A DNA stretch of 64,000 nucleotides, taken from positions 108,033 to 172,032 of the forward strand of contig NZ_JALNYS010000005.1 of assembly GCF_023229695.1 (NCBI RefSeq), given 5' to 3'. Under the pieces are notes generated by a model. It worked only from the letters and a program-made list of their open reading frames with translations. It was not told the origin of the DNA and searched no databases. Numbering within the stretch: the first letter of the stretch is position 1; every line of letters begins with the position of its first letter. This DNA comes from Sulfuricurvum sp. GTDB taxonomy: Bacteria > Campylobacterota > Campylobacteria > Campylobacterales > Sulfurimonadaceae. Both the position numbers and the translations under genes were made by a program. Below, one piece after another: positions 45,885 through 53,866 of this stretch.

Positions 45885-46922
45885 ATGAAATTAGCACTTT
45901 TATTCGGCGGCGCCAGCTATGAACATGAGATCAGTATCGTCAGTGCGATTACGGTTAAAGAGAAGCTGAGCCGGTTTGAGCTCACTTTTATTTTTTGCGA
46001 TCAGGATCACCGGTTTTATTTGATTGATGGTGCCAAAATGAAAGCGGTGACCTTTTCGCGCGGCGAGCACCGAAAAATGCCGAAACTGTTATTGACCCAA
46101 GGGGGGTTTGAACAGCGGGGGATGTTCGGTTCGAAGCTTCATGATATGCCGGTACTCAATATCATCCACGGCGGCGACGGAGAGGACGGTACGATTGCGT
46201 CGATGATGGACTTTTACGGTATCCCTTTTATCGGTCCTAGAAAAGAGGCGGCAATGCTCAGTTTTGACAAACATTACACCAAATGGCTTGCCGAATCGGC
46301 AGGGATCAAAACATTACCCTATGAGGTGCTGCACAAAGGGAAAAATAGCCTGATTCAGACCCCCTACCCCTTCATCGTCAAGCCTGCGCGTCTGGGAAGC
46401 TCTATCGGAGTCAGTATCGTGCGGGAGGCAAGCGAACTCGATTATGCCCTTGACGTGGCATTTGAATTTGACAATGTCGTATTGATTGAGCCTTTTATTT
46501 CGGGGGTAAAAGAGTATAACCTTGCCGGTTTCAGCGCCCGAGGGGAGATCACCTATTCGATTGTGGAAGAACCGCACAAAAACGAGTTCCTCGATTTTGA
46601 GAAAAAATACCTCGATTTCGCCCGCTCTTCCAAAGTGGCAGAAGCTTCGATATCTCCGAAACTGGTTTCTCAGCTTCAGGATGCTTTTCAGGCGATTTAT
46701 TTGCCGTTGTTTGAAGGTGCATTGATCCGTTGCGACTTTTTTGAGATTGATGGGGAAGTGTATCTCAATGAAGTGAATCCGATACCGGGTTCGATGGCCA
46801 ATTATCTGTTCGAAGATTTTCAAGGGTCGATCCAAAAACTTTTGGGTGCGTTGCCCGATAAGAAAGAGATTCGGGTTCACTACAACTATATCCACTCTAT
46901 CTCTCAAGCCAAAGGGAAATAA
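45885..46922 (+). CDS. ddl: D-alanine--D-alanine ligase
   Basis: 345 residues, ATP-grasp. HGGDGEDGTI, FIVKPARLGSSIGVS and YLNEVNPIPGSM are the substrate, ATP and metal segments. Supplies D-Ala-D-Ala to MurF. Follows ruvA by 15 bases, as in Campylobacter. Confidence 0.96.
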   Translation: MKLALLFGGASYEHEISIVSAITVKEKLSRFELTFIFCDQDHRFYLIDGAKMKAVTFSRGEHRKMPKLLLTQGGFEQRGMFGSKLHDMPVLNIIHGGDGEDGTIASMMDFYGIPFIGPRKEAAMLSFDKHYTKWLAESAGIKTLPYEVLHKGKNSLIQTPYPFIVKPARLGSSIGVSIVREASELDYALDVAFEFDNVVLIEPFISGVKEYNLAGFSARGEITYSIVEEPHKNEFLDFEKKYLDFARSSKVAEASISPKLVSQLQDAFQAIYLPLFEGALIRCDFFEIDGEVYLNEVNPIPGSMANYLFEDFQGSIQKLLGALPDKKEIRVHYNYIHSISQAKGK

Positions 46923-46924
46923 GG

Positions 46925-47659
46925 GTGGCGGCAAAAACAGTACAGTACAAACACCATACGTTCTCGATCAGTTACGAGATCGTAAACCCGTCGGCCCATT
47001 ACGATATCGTTTTTTTACACGGCTGGGGTTCCCATAAAAATCTGATGAAGCACGCTTTCGGATCTCATCTGAGTGCGTTTCGCCATATTTACATCGATAT
47101 GCCCGGATTTGGAAACAGTACCTGCAACATGGCGTTGACGACGGACGATTATGCAACGATTATCGAATCGTTTTTACCGCAGATCGGCGTCTCCAAATCG
47201 GTGATTCTGGGGCACTCTTTCGGGGGGAAAGTCGCAACGCTTCTGAACCCGGACCTGCTGGTTTTGGTCGGTTCTGCCGGAATTTTAGTCCCCAAACCGT
47301 TTACAATCCGTGCCAAAATTTTTCTCTTTAAACTGCTGAAATTCACGGGACTTTCCCGTTTGCGCCGGTTTTTTGTCGCACCCGATGCGGCGGGCTTGAG
47401 CGAACCGATGTATGAGACCTTTAAACAGGTCGTTAATGAAGATTTTACCGATAAATTCAAAGCTTTCAAAGGAAAAGCCCTGTTGTGCTGGGGACGTCAG
47501 GATACGGCTACACCGCTGTGGACGGCCGAAAAAATCGTTGAACTGATCCCGGATGCCCATCTTGCCGAATATGACGGTGATCACTATTTCTTTTTGGAAC
47601 AGGGGGGATTGGTTGCCAAAGAGATTGAGAAAACGGTTTTGAAACGTTTGGAACACTAG
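46925..47659 (+). CDS. Alpha/beta hydrolase
   Basis: 244 residues starting with GTG two bases after the ddl stop. HGWGSHKN gives the oxyanion region, GHSFGGKVA the nucleophilic Ser, and late WGRQDTATP and DGDHYF the acid and His. Substrate unknown. In Campylobacter a hydrolase lies between ddl and murF; here a two-gene cassette separates it from murF. Confidence 0.88.
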   Translation: MAAKTVQYKHHTFSISYEIVNPSAHYDIVFLHGWGSHKNLMKHAFGSHLSAFRHIYIDMPGFGNSTCNMALTTDDYATIIESFLPQIGVSKSVILGHSFGGKVATLLNPDLLVLVGSAGILVPKPFTIRAKIFLFKLLKFTGLSRLRRFFVAPDAAGLSEPMYETFKQVVNEDFTDKFKAFKGKALLCWGRQDTATPLWTAEKIVELIPDAHLAEYDGDHYFFLEQGGLVAKEIEKTVLKRLEH

Positions 47660-47673
47660 CGTTATTAAAGAAA

Positions 47674-47682
47674 TGGTATAAT
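47674..47682 (+). promoter_or_regulatory. Extended -10 promoter of the ATPase/TOPRIM cassette
   Basis: TGGTATAAT is a perfect extended -10 (TGnTATAAT), 15 bases after the hydrolase stop and 28 bases before the ATPase ATG. It lets the inserted pair be transcribed independently of the ddl operon. Confidence 0.5.
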
Positions 47683-47710
47683 CAGATTAAATTAAAAGAA
47701 GATTAAAACT

Positions 47711-49090
47711 ATGATTACAAAAATAGAAATAGATGGTTTTAAAACATTTCAGAATTTTTCGATGGAATTTTCTCCATTTACCATTATTGCAGGACCGAAT
47801 GCATCGGGTAAAAGTAATCTCTTTGATGCACTATCACTTCTTACCCGTCTTGCCGAAACCGATTTAAAAACAGCATTTAGTGAACAGCGCGGTGAAGCGA
47901 TAGAACTGTTTACAAAATTTGATAATGATTTTGCTGATGAAATCTATTTTGGCGTAGAGATGCTTGTGGATAAAAAAGTTCGTGATAACTGGGGTGGTGA
48001 ATCCGAACTAAAATATACGCGATTACGATATGAACTAAAGATAAGACGAACGATAAATGAGCGTGGGATAATTGATCTGGCTGTTATATATGAATCTTTA
48101 GTCAATGTCAAACATGATGATGATGTATGGCTAAAAAAACATATAAAACCTCAAGTGATAGAGATATGGAGACCAAAAGTTTCAACAGGTCGCAGAGGTA
48201 AACCTTATATCTTAACAGAAGACAGAGAGGGGACAGTAACGATTAAGTTACCTCAAGACGGGAAAGCAGGTGGGAAAGAAACACCTGCAAATGCAGTATT
48301 GCAAACCGTTTTAAGTGGGATTAATTCGGTAGATTTTCCTCATGTTTTTGCGGCGAAAGAAGAGATGCGCAAATGGCGTTTTTTACAGCTCAGTCCTGAC
48401 GCATTGCGCAAACCAAGCCCTTACATGGCGAAAGATAGTATTTCACATAATGGAGATAACTTAGCCGCTGCACTCCATCGTATCAAAAGTGAAGACTCTT
48501 ACGCGATCAAAGATATTGCAAGACGTTTGAATAATCTTCTACCGACGATAGTAGATATAGATGTCTATGATGACAGTGCAAATAAACAATTTATTGTAAA
48601 AGTTAAAAATGACGATGGGAGAGAGTTTTCATCCCGTGTTCTCTCGGAGGGAACTTTGCGGCTTTTGGCTCTCTGTGTTTTTCTGTATGATGAGTCTTTT
48701 GGCGGACTTTTGTGTTTTGAGGAGCCGGAAAACGGTATCCATCCGTTTCGTTTGAAAGCGATGGTTGAATTACTCAATGATTTAAGCATTGATTTTGACG
48801 ACATGGATATGCCCCTTCGTCAAGTTTTGGTCAACACGCACTCTCCTGTTTTAGTAGGTGAAGTTTTTCAACTGAAAGAGAATCAAAATATTTCAGTATG
48901 GTTTGCAAGGTTGATAACAAAAATTACAAAACATGTTGACGGTATGAAAAAACTTCATGTCACCAAAATTCTTCCGGTTGTCTCTGATAATCAGGGGAGT
49001 TTATTTCACGATGAAGTAGAAGAAAAAATTACACAGGCAGATATGAGAAATTATCTCCAATCTGCTCACTTTCCTGATGAAATGATGTAG
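47711..49090 (+). CDS. AAA_21-type ABC ATPase of a two-gene cassette
   Basis: 459 residues. Walker A GPNASGKS at 28-35, signature VLSEGTLRLLALC, Walker B LLCFEEPENGIHP and H-loop NTHSPVLVGE. RecF/OLD-like head without long coiled coil. Slightly AT-richer than ddl and murF, with short A-rich stretches. The DUF4276-like gene follows by 11 bases. Probably controls that partner in phage defence or a stress response; this is by analogy with PARIS and OLD systems. Confidence 0.8.
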   Translation: MITKIEIDGFKTFQNFSMEFSPFTIIAGPNASGKSNLFDALSLLTRLAETDLKTAFSEQRGEAIELFTKFDNDFADEIYFGVEMLVDKKVRDNWGGESELKYTRLRYELKIRRTINERGIIDLAVIYESLVNVKHDDDVWLKKHIKPQVIEIWRPKVSTGRRGKPYILTEDREGTVTIKLPQDGKAGGKETPANAVLQTVLSGINSVDFPHVFAAKEEMRKWRFLQLSPDALRKPSPYMAKDSISHNGDNLAAALHRIKSEDSYAIKDIARRLNNLLPTIVDIDVYDDSANKQFIVKVKNDDGREFSSRVLSEGTLRLLALCVFLYDESFGGLLCFEEPENGIHPFRLKAMVELLNDLSIDFDDMDMPLRQVLVNTHSPVLVGEVFQLKENQNISVWFARLITKITKHVDGMKKLHVTKILPVVSDNQGSLFHDEVEEKITQADMRNYLQSAHFPDEMM

Positions 49091-49101
49091 GGTAGTTACA
49101 A

Positions 49102-49752
49102 GTGAGTCAGATTATAACTATCGGTTACATCGTAGAGGGTTCGACGGATGTACGATTTTTGGAAAACATCATTCGTAGAACGTTTGAAGATATTGCCTTA
49201 TTGTGTGAACGAGAGATAGAGATTTATTCAGTAATATCGATAAAAGCGGATAGAGGGAATGGTTTTGTAGCGCAAATTCAAGAGGCGATCAAAGATGCGG
49301 ATAAGCAGGGGATAGAGTTTGTTTGTGTTCACTGCGATGCAGATGATAGAGATGATGTGCACGTTCAAGAACATAAAATTATACCTGCGTTTGAGGCATG
49401 TGAAAGTTTTAGTAGTGAAAAAAATATAAAACTTTTATCCTTGATTCCTGTATATATGACAGAAGCATGGATGTTGGCTGATACATCAGTTTTTAAAGAT
49501 GAAATTAGTTCTCGATTGGATGATCATGCGTTAGGAATTGATAGAGTGCCGGAAAGTTATAATGATCCAAAAAAAATTATAAAAGAGGCAATTAGAATAT
49601 CTCAACAAGGTATAGCTCGAAGGCGTCAAAAGCTTGATATTGCCGATTTGTATTCTCCTTTAGGACAAAAAATCTCTTTGGATTCTTTAAAACGGTTGCC
49701 TTCCTATCAAAAGTTTTTTCAAAGAATAGATGAATTATTGCGATACGATTGA
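49102..49752 (+). CDS. DUF4276-like TOPRIM protein, partner of the ATPase
   Basis: 216 residues from GTG. E12 in YIVEGSTDVRFLENI and D79-A-D81 in VCVHCDADDRDD form the TOPRIM pattern; LIPVYMTEAWMLAD is the third family segment, and a helical C-terminus follows. Likely a metal-dependent nuclease. It is not closely similar to the other TOPRIM-like protein in the window, although both follow an ATPase gene. Confidence 0.75.
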   Translation: MSQIITIGYIVEGSTDVRFLENIIRRTFEDIALLCEREIEIYSVISIKADRGNGFVAQIQEAIKDADKQGIEFVCVHCDADDRDDVHVQEHKIIPAFEACESFSSEKNIKLLSLIPVYMTEAWMLADTSVFKDEISSRLDDHALGIDRVPESYNDPKKIIKEAIRISQQGIARRRQKLDIADLYSPLGQKISLDSLKRLPSYQKFFQRIDELLRYD

Positions 49753-49779
49753 AAAAAATCTAATTAAGGGATTAAAATA

Positions 49780-51222
49780 ATGGATTACGGACAACTGGCC
49801 GCACTGGTCACCAATATTGTTTTCGTGATGGGATTGGGGTGGTATCTGATTACCAACCTCCAATGGTACGATTACCGGATCGAGAGGGTTGTGATGCGTC
49901 ATCACAAAACATGGTGGCATATTGCCTATTTTATTCTCCCTTTTATCGCCTATTATGTAGCAGGGAAATTTTTTATACCGATTTTTTGGTTGCTCTATCT
50001 TCCGGCATTGATTTTATGGCATCGGAAGCTTGACAAGAAGGTGGTATTGACATGGCGGGTGAAGCGGTTTTTGATCCTTCTCGCTTTGCTGACCCTCTTT
50101 TCGGATTTTATCATCACCTTCAAAGCGTTGAGCGAAACGTACGGCCTCTTTATTCCGTTAGCTTTTGCGTATGCGGGATCGCTCGGGATGGAGAAGTTTT
50201 TATTTCAGGCGTATAAGCGTGAGGCCAAGAAAAAAATCGGTTCTATGCGTGATCTGACGATTATCTGTGTCACCGGAAGCTACGGGAAAACGTCGATGAA
50301 AAACTTTATCGCGCAGGTATTAAGCCAAAAATACAAAGTTTATGCGACGCCGCGCAGTGTCAATACGCTGGGGGGGATTATCCGTGATGTAAACGAATCG
50401 CTCCCTTCCGATACACAGGTCTATATTTGTGAAGCGGGGGCTCGTGAAGTGGGGGATATCTATGCGATAGCACAGCTATTGCATCCTCAGATTGTCGTAG
50501 TAGGCAAAGTGGGGCCTCAGCATCTGGAGTATTTCAAAACGCTGGAGAGGATTCAGCGGACGAAGCTTGAAATAATCCATTCGGATCGTTTGAAACGGGC
50601 CTTTATCCATACCTCCGTGACGGATGAGCCGCACGAAAAAGTGACCTTTTTCGGGAACGATGTCCAAAACCTTGCAGCAACGCTGGAGGGGACCGATTTT
50701 GAGCTGGCGGTGGAGGGGAAATTGACCCATTTTCATACGTCGGTTCTGGGGGGGTTTCAGACCATCAATATGAATGCGGCGATTTTGATTGCATCCGAGA
50801 TGGGGATGCAAACCCAAGAGATCGTTGGGGCAATCGAAAAACTCAAAAGTGTCGAACACCGGCTTGAACGGATCGATGCGGGGGGGAAAATTATCCTCGA
50901 TGACGGCTATAACGGCAATATCGACGGGATGCTTGAGGGGATACGGCTGTGTTCGCTTCATCCGGGACGAAAAGTGATCGTGACCCCGGGGTTGGTAGAG
51001 AGTACCGAAGAGCTTAACTCCGAGCTGATTCGTGCGATAAACGGTGTATTTGACATTGCAATTATCACGGGTCAGCTTAATGCGGCGCAATTTGAAAAAG
51101 AGTTGAATACTCCTCAAAAAATTATGTTGGCGGATAAGGCTCAGATGGTTAAAACCCTCGGTGAAGTAACCCGTGCCGGTGATATTATCTTGTTTGCCAA
51201 CGATGCACCGAATTTTATTTAG
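49780..51222 (+). CDS. murF: MurF-type Mur ligase with N-terminal membrane domain
   Basis: 480 residues. The Mur-ligase ATP domain starts with P-loop GSYGKTSMK at 165-173; later segments include EAGAREVGDI, VGKVGPQHLEYF and the C-domain DDGYNGNIDGM and TPGLVES. Residues 1-140 are four or so membrane helices (about 5-25, 46-80, 96-114 and 122-137) in place of the usual UDP-MurNAc-binding N-domain. AAGGGA precedes the ATG. Position after ddl and the hydrolase supports MurF, but the substrate-binding domain is atypical. Confidence 0.82.
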   Translation: MDYGQLAALVTNIVFVMGLGWYLITNLQWYDYRIERVVMRHHKTWWHIAYFILPFIAYYVAGKFFIPIFWLLYLPALILWHRKLDKKVVLTWRVKRFLILLALLTLFSDFIITFKALSETYGLFIPLAFAYAGSLGMEKFLFQAYKREAKKKIGSMRDLTIICVTGSYGKTSMKNFIAQVLSQKYKVYATPRSVNTLGGIIRDVNESLPSDTQVYICEAGAREVGDIYAIAQLLHPQIVVVGKVGPQHLEYFKTLERIQRTKLEIIHSDRLKRAFIHTSVTDEPHEKVTFFGNDVQNLAATLEGTDFELAVEGKLTHFHTSVLGGFQTINMNAAILIASEMGMQTQEIVGAIEKLKSVEHRLERIDAGGKIILDDGYNGNIDGMLEGIRLCSLHPGRKVIVTPGLVESTEELNSELIRAINGVFDIAIITGQLNAAQFEKELNTPQKIMLADKAQMVKTLGEVTRAGDIILFANDAPNFI

Positions 51223-51356
51223 TACATAATTTATTTTCCGTTCGTCCGGAGTTTAACGAAATATCGCTTTGCGAGTGTTACCCTGTTTTTACTCAAAGGG
51301 TGGCCCATGATTCGACAAGCACGAACGGAAGTGGAATTTTATATAAAAGGTTTTCA

Positions 51357-51851
51357 ATGGAAAATATTTTATACGCCCCCTGGCGCACCGACTACATCAC
51401 GGGTCAAAAAATTGAGGGGTGTGTGTTCTGTCATATCAGTACCCATGAAGAAGATGATGAGACTCTTCATGTTTTGTATCGTGACGAGCATTGTTTTATC
51501 GTGATGAACCGTTATCCGTATACACCGGGCCATTTTATGATTATTCCCCACCGTCATACCGATTCACTTGAAGTGCTTGACCCGGTTGTTTGGCTCCATA
51601 TGAGCACGTTGGCTCAAAAAGGGGTCCGAATGCTCAAAGAGTCTTTCGGTGCACACGGTGTGAATCTGGGGATGAATCTGGGACGTGCCGGAGGGGCAGG
51701 GATCGCGGAGCATATCCATCTTCATCTCGTTCCCCGGTGGGAAAGAGATACCAATTTTATTACCGCAATTGCCCAGACTCGGGTTTATTCTACCGATTTC
51801 GAGGTTATTTTCCGTCGTTTGAAAGAAGCGTCGGAAAACTATTTTTTGTAA
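51357..51851 (+). CDS. HIT family hydrolase
   Basis: 164 residues from ATG 51357, with AAAAGG 6 bases upstream; the frame extends back to 51300 without a ribosome site. Nucleotide hydrolase/transferase with the histidine triad HIHLHLVPRW, and zinc-type cysteines in EGCVFCHIS as in Fhit-like bacterial members. Confidence 0.92.
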   Translation: MENILYAPWRTDYITGQKIEGCVFCHISTHEEDDETLHVLYRDEHCFIVMNRYPYTPGHFMIIPHRHTDSLEVLDPVVWLHMSTLAQKGVRMLKESFGAHGVNLGMNLGRAGGAGIAEHIHLHLVPRWERDTNFITAIAQTRVYSTDFEVIFRRLKEASENYFL

Positions 51852-51854
51852 ACC

Positions 51855-51953
51855 TTACCCTTTCTTTTTACGGGTGAGGACGAATCCCATAATGGCCGCC
51901 AAGGCAATCAGGAGGATAATATCGGTCGTACTTGTTGCTAACTCTTCAATCAT
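51855..51953 (-). CDS. 32-residue single-helix membrane peptide
   Basis: The ORF begins MIEELATSTTD, has one hydrophobic helix (IILLIALAAIMGFVL), and ends TRKKKG. GAAG is close upstream of ATG, and a near-consensus promoter lies just before (51996-52024). The positive C-terminus predicts N-out, C-in insertion. I recognise no family. Its tail-anchored shape recalls small regulatory membrane peptides. Too short for usual gene finders. Confidence 0.5.
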   Translation of the reverse strand: MIEELATSTTDIILLIALAAIMGFVLTRKKKG

Positions 51954-51995
51954 AATACTTCTTTCCCATAATCTTGATTATCTTTGTATGAAACT

Positions 51996-52024
51996 ATTAT
52001 AGCGTACCCTGAACCTCTTTGTAA
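51996..52024 (-). promoter_or_regulatory. Predicted sigma-70 promoter of the 32-residue peptide
   Basis: Read on the minus strand: TTACAA (52024-52019), 17 bases, TATAAT (52001-51996). The start site would be about 35 bases before the ATG at 51953. Confidence 0.5.
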
Positions 52025-52048
52025 GAGAAATCGCCGTACACTTCGCCT

Positions 52049-53788
52049 ATGAAATCAATACCCCCTGAATACCTTCAATACCTCCCTACCACACGCGCTG
52101 AGATGGATTTGCGCGGATGGGATCGGTGCGATGTGATCCTGATCTCCGGCGATGCCTATATTGATTCACCCTTTATTGGGGTTGCCGTTGTAGGGCGGAT
52201 TTTGGAACGTGAGGGCTACAAAGTCGGCATTATCGGGCAGCCCGATATCAACACTGACGATGTGATGCGTTTGGGAGAGCCGAAACTTTTTTGGGGTGTG
52301 AGCGGCGGAAGCGTCGATTCGATGGTCTCCAACTATACCGCAACGAAGAAATTCCGTAACAGTGACGACTATACCCCCGGCGGTGTTAACAATGCCAGAC
52401 CCGATCGCGCGACGCTGGTCTATACGAACTTGATCCGTAAATATTTTAAAAATACGGTTCCCATCGTGTTGGGCGGGATCGAAGCGAGCCTGCGTCGCGT
52501 GAGCCATTATGACTACTGGACGAACAAACTGCGCAAACCGATCCTCTTTGATTCCAAAGCCGACTATCTGATTTACGGGATGGGGGAGGGGGCGATTGTC
52601 GCTCTTCCTAAAGCGTTAGCCTCCGGTGAATCGCCTCATAACATTCGCGGGGTGTGTTATATTTCCAAAGAGCCTCGTGAGGGGTATCTGACGTTGCCCT
52701 CTCATGCAGAGTGTTTGGAAAACAAAGAGCGTTATATCGATCTCTTCGATCTATTTTACAACCATAATGACCCTATCTCAGCAAAGGGGCTGTGTCAAGA
52801 GGTGGACGGGCGGTACAGTATCCAAAACCCTCCTGCCGACTATCTGGATGAGAATGAGATGGACGCCGTATCTGCATTGCCCTTTACCCGTGAGCTTCAC
52901 CCCTATCATCGGCCGCAAGGGTCGGTCAAATGTCTGGAGACGATCAAGTTTTCCATCATGACGCATCAGGGGTGCTGGGGGGAGTGCAACTTCTGCGCGA
53001 TCGGTGTCCATCAGGGGCGCACCATCCGTACCCGTAGCGAGGAATCCATCCTAAAAGAGGCAACCCAGTTTACCGAGTACAAAGATTTCAAAGGGATCAT
53101 CGGTGATGTCGGAGGCCCTACCGCCAACATGTACGGTTATGAGTGCAACAAAAAACTGAAACACGGTACGTGCGATCATCAGCGCTGCGTCGATGATACC
53201 CACCTGTGTAAATCGATGAAGGTCGATCACACCCGTGTCATCAATCTCCTCCGTCGACTGCGGGAAGTGCGCGGGATCAAAAAAGCGTTTGTCGCTTCAG
53301 GGGTACGGTATGATCTGATCAACGAAGACAAACGAAACGGATATGAGTATCTCAAAGAGATGGTGAAACATCACATCTCCGGACAGATGAAAGTTGCCCC
53401 CGAACACACCTCCGATCATGTTTTGCATCTGATGAACAAACCGGGGAAACAAACCCTCGTCGATTTTAAAAAGCTCTATGATCGTTTGAACAAAGAAGAG
53501 GGAAAAAAGCAGTTCTTGACCTATTATCTGATCGCCGCCCATCCGGGATGTACCGAGAAAGACATGCACGATTTGAAACGCTTTACGACCGAGGAACTCA
53601 AGATGAACCCTGAACAAGCACAGGTCTTTACCCCCACGCCGGGAACGTACTCTGCGGTGATGTACTACACCGAGATGGATCCGCAAACACGTAAAAAAAT
53701 CTTCGTCGAAAAAGATACGGCCCGAAAAGAGAAGCAAAAGAAAATCGTGGTGGAAAAAGAGAGTTTTAAAAGCGGGTTTGGGAGTTAA
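52049..53788 (+). CDS. ygiQ: YgiQ family radical SAM protein
   Basis: 579 residues. The N-terminal part is a cobalamin-binding-like fold (VILISGDAYIDSP, YKVGIIGQPD), and the SAM cluster motif is CWGECNFC (CxxxCxxC). GEGA, PEHTSDHVL and late PTPGTYSAVMYYTEMDP are typical of YgiQ. The reaction is not known. Confidence 0.93.
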   Translation: MKSIPPEYLQYLPTTRAEMDLRGWDRCDVILISGDAYIDSPFIGVAVVGRILEREGYKVGIIGQPDINTDDVMRLGEPKLFWGVSGGSVDSMVSNYTATKKFRNSDDYTPGGVNNARPDRATLVYTNLIRKYFKNTVPIVLGGIEASLRRVSHYDYWTNKLRKPILFDSKADYLIYGMGEGAIVALPKALASGESPHNIRGVCYISKEPREGYLTLPSHAECLENKERYIDLFDLFYNHNDPISAKGLCQEVDGRYSIQNPPADYLDENEMDAVSALPFTRELHPYHRPQGSVKCLETIKFSIMTHQGCWGECNFCAIGVHQGRTIRTRSEESILKEATQFTEYKDFKGIIGDVGGPTANMYGYECNKKLKHGTCDHQRCVDDTHLCKSMKVDHTRVINLLRRLREVRGIKKAFVASGVRYDLINEDKRNGYEYLKEMVKHHISGQMKVAPEHTSDHVLHLMNKPGKQTLVDFKKLYDRLNKEEGKKQFLTYYLIAAHPGCTEKDMHDLKRFTTEELKMNPEQAQVFTPTPGTYSAVMYYTEMDPQTRKKIFVEKDTARKEKQKKIVVEKESFKSGFGS

Positions 53789-53866
53789 TTTACGGGTATA
53801 CGGTTTTTTTAGACGGAATCCAATATACTATTCTTTTATATTATATAAAACAGATGGGACGTTGCA

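Noticed and set aside
51238..51328. 8-base inverted repeat CCGTTCGT / ACGAACGG before the HIT gene
   Set aside because: Arms are 75 bases apart and can occur by chance at this length.
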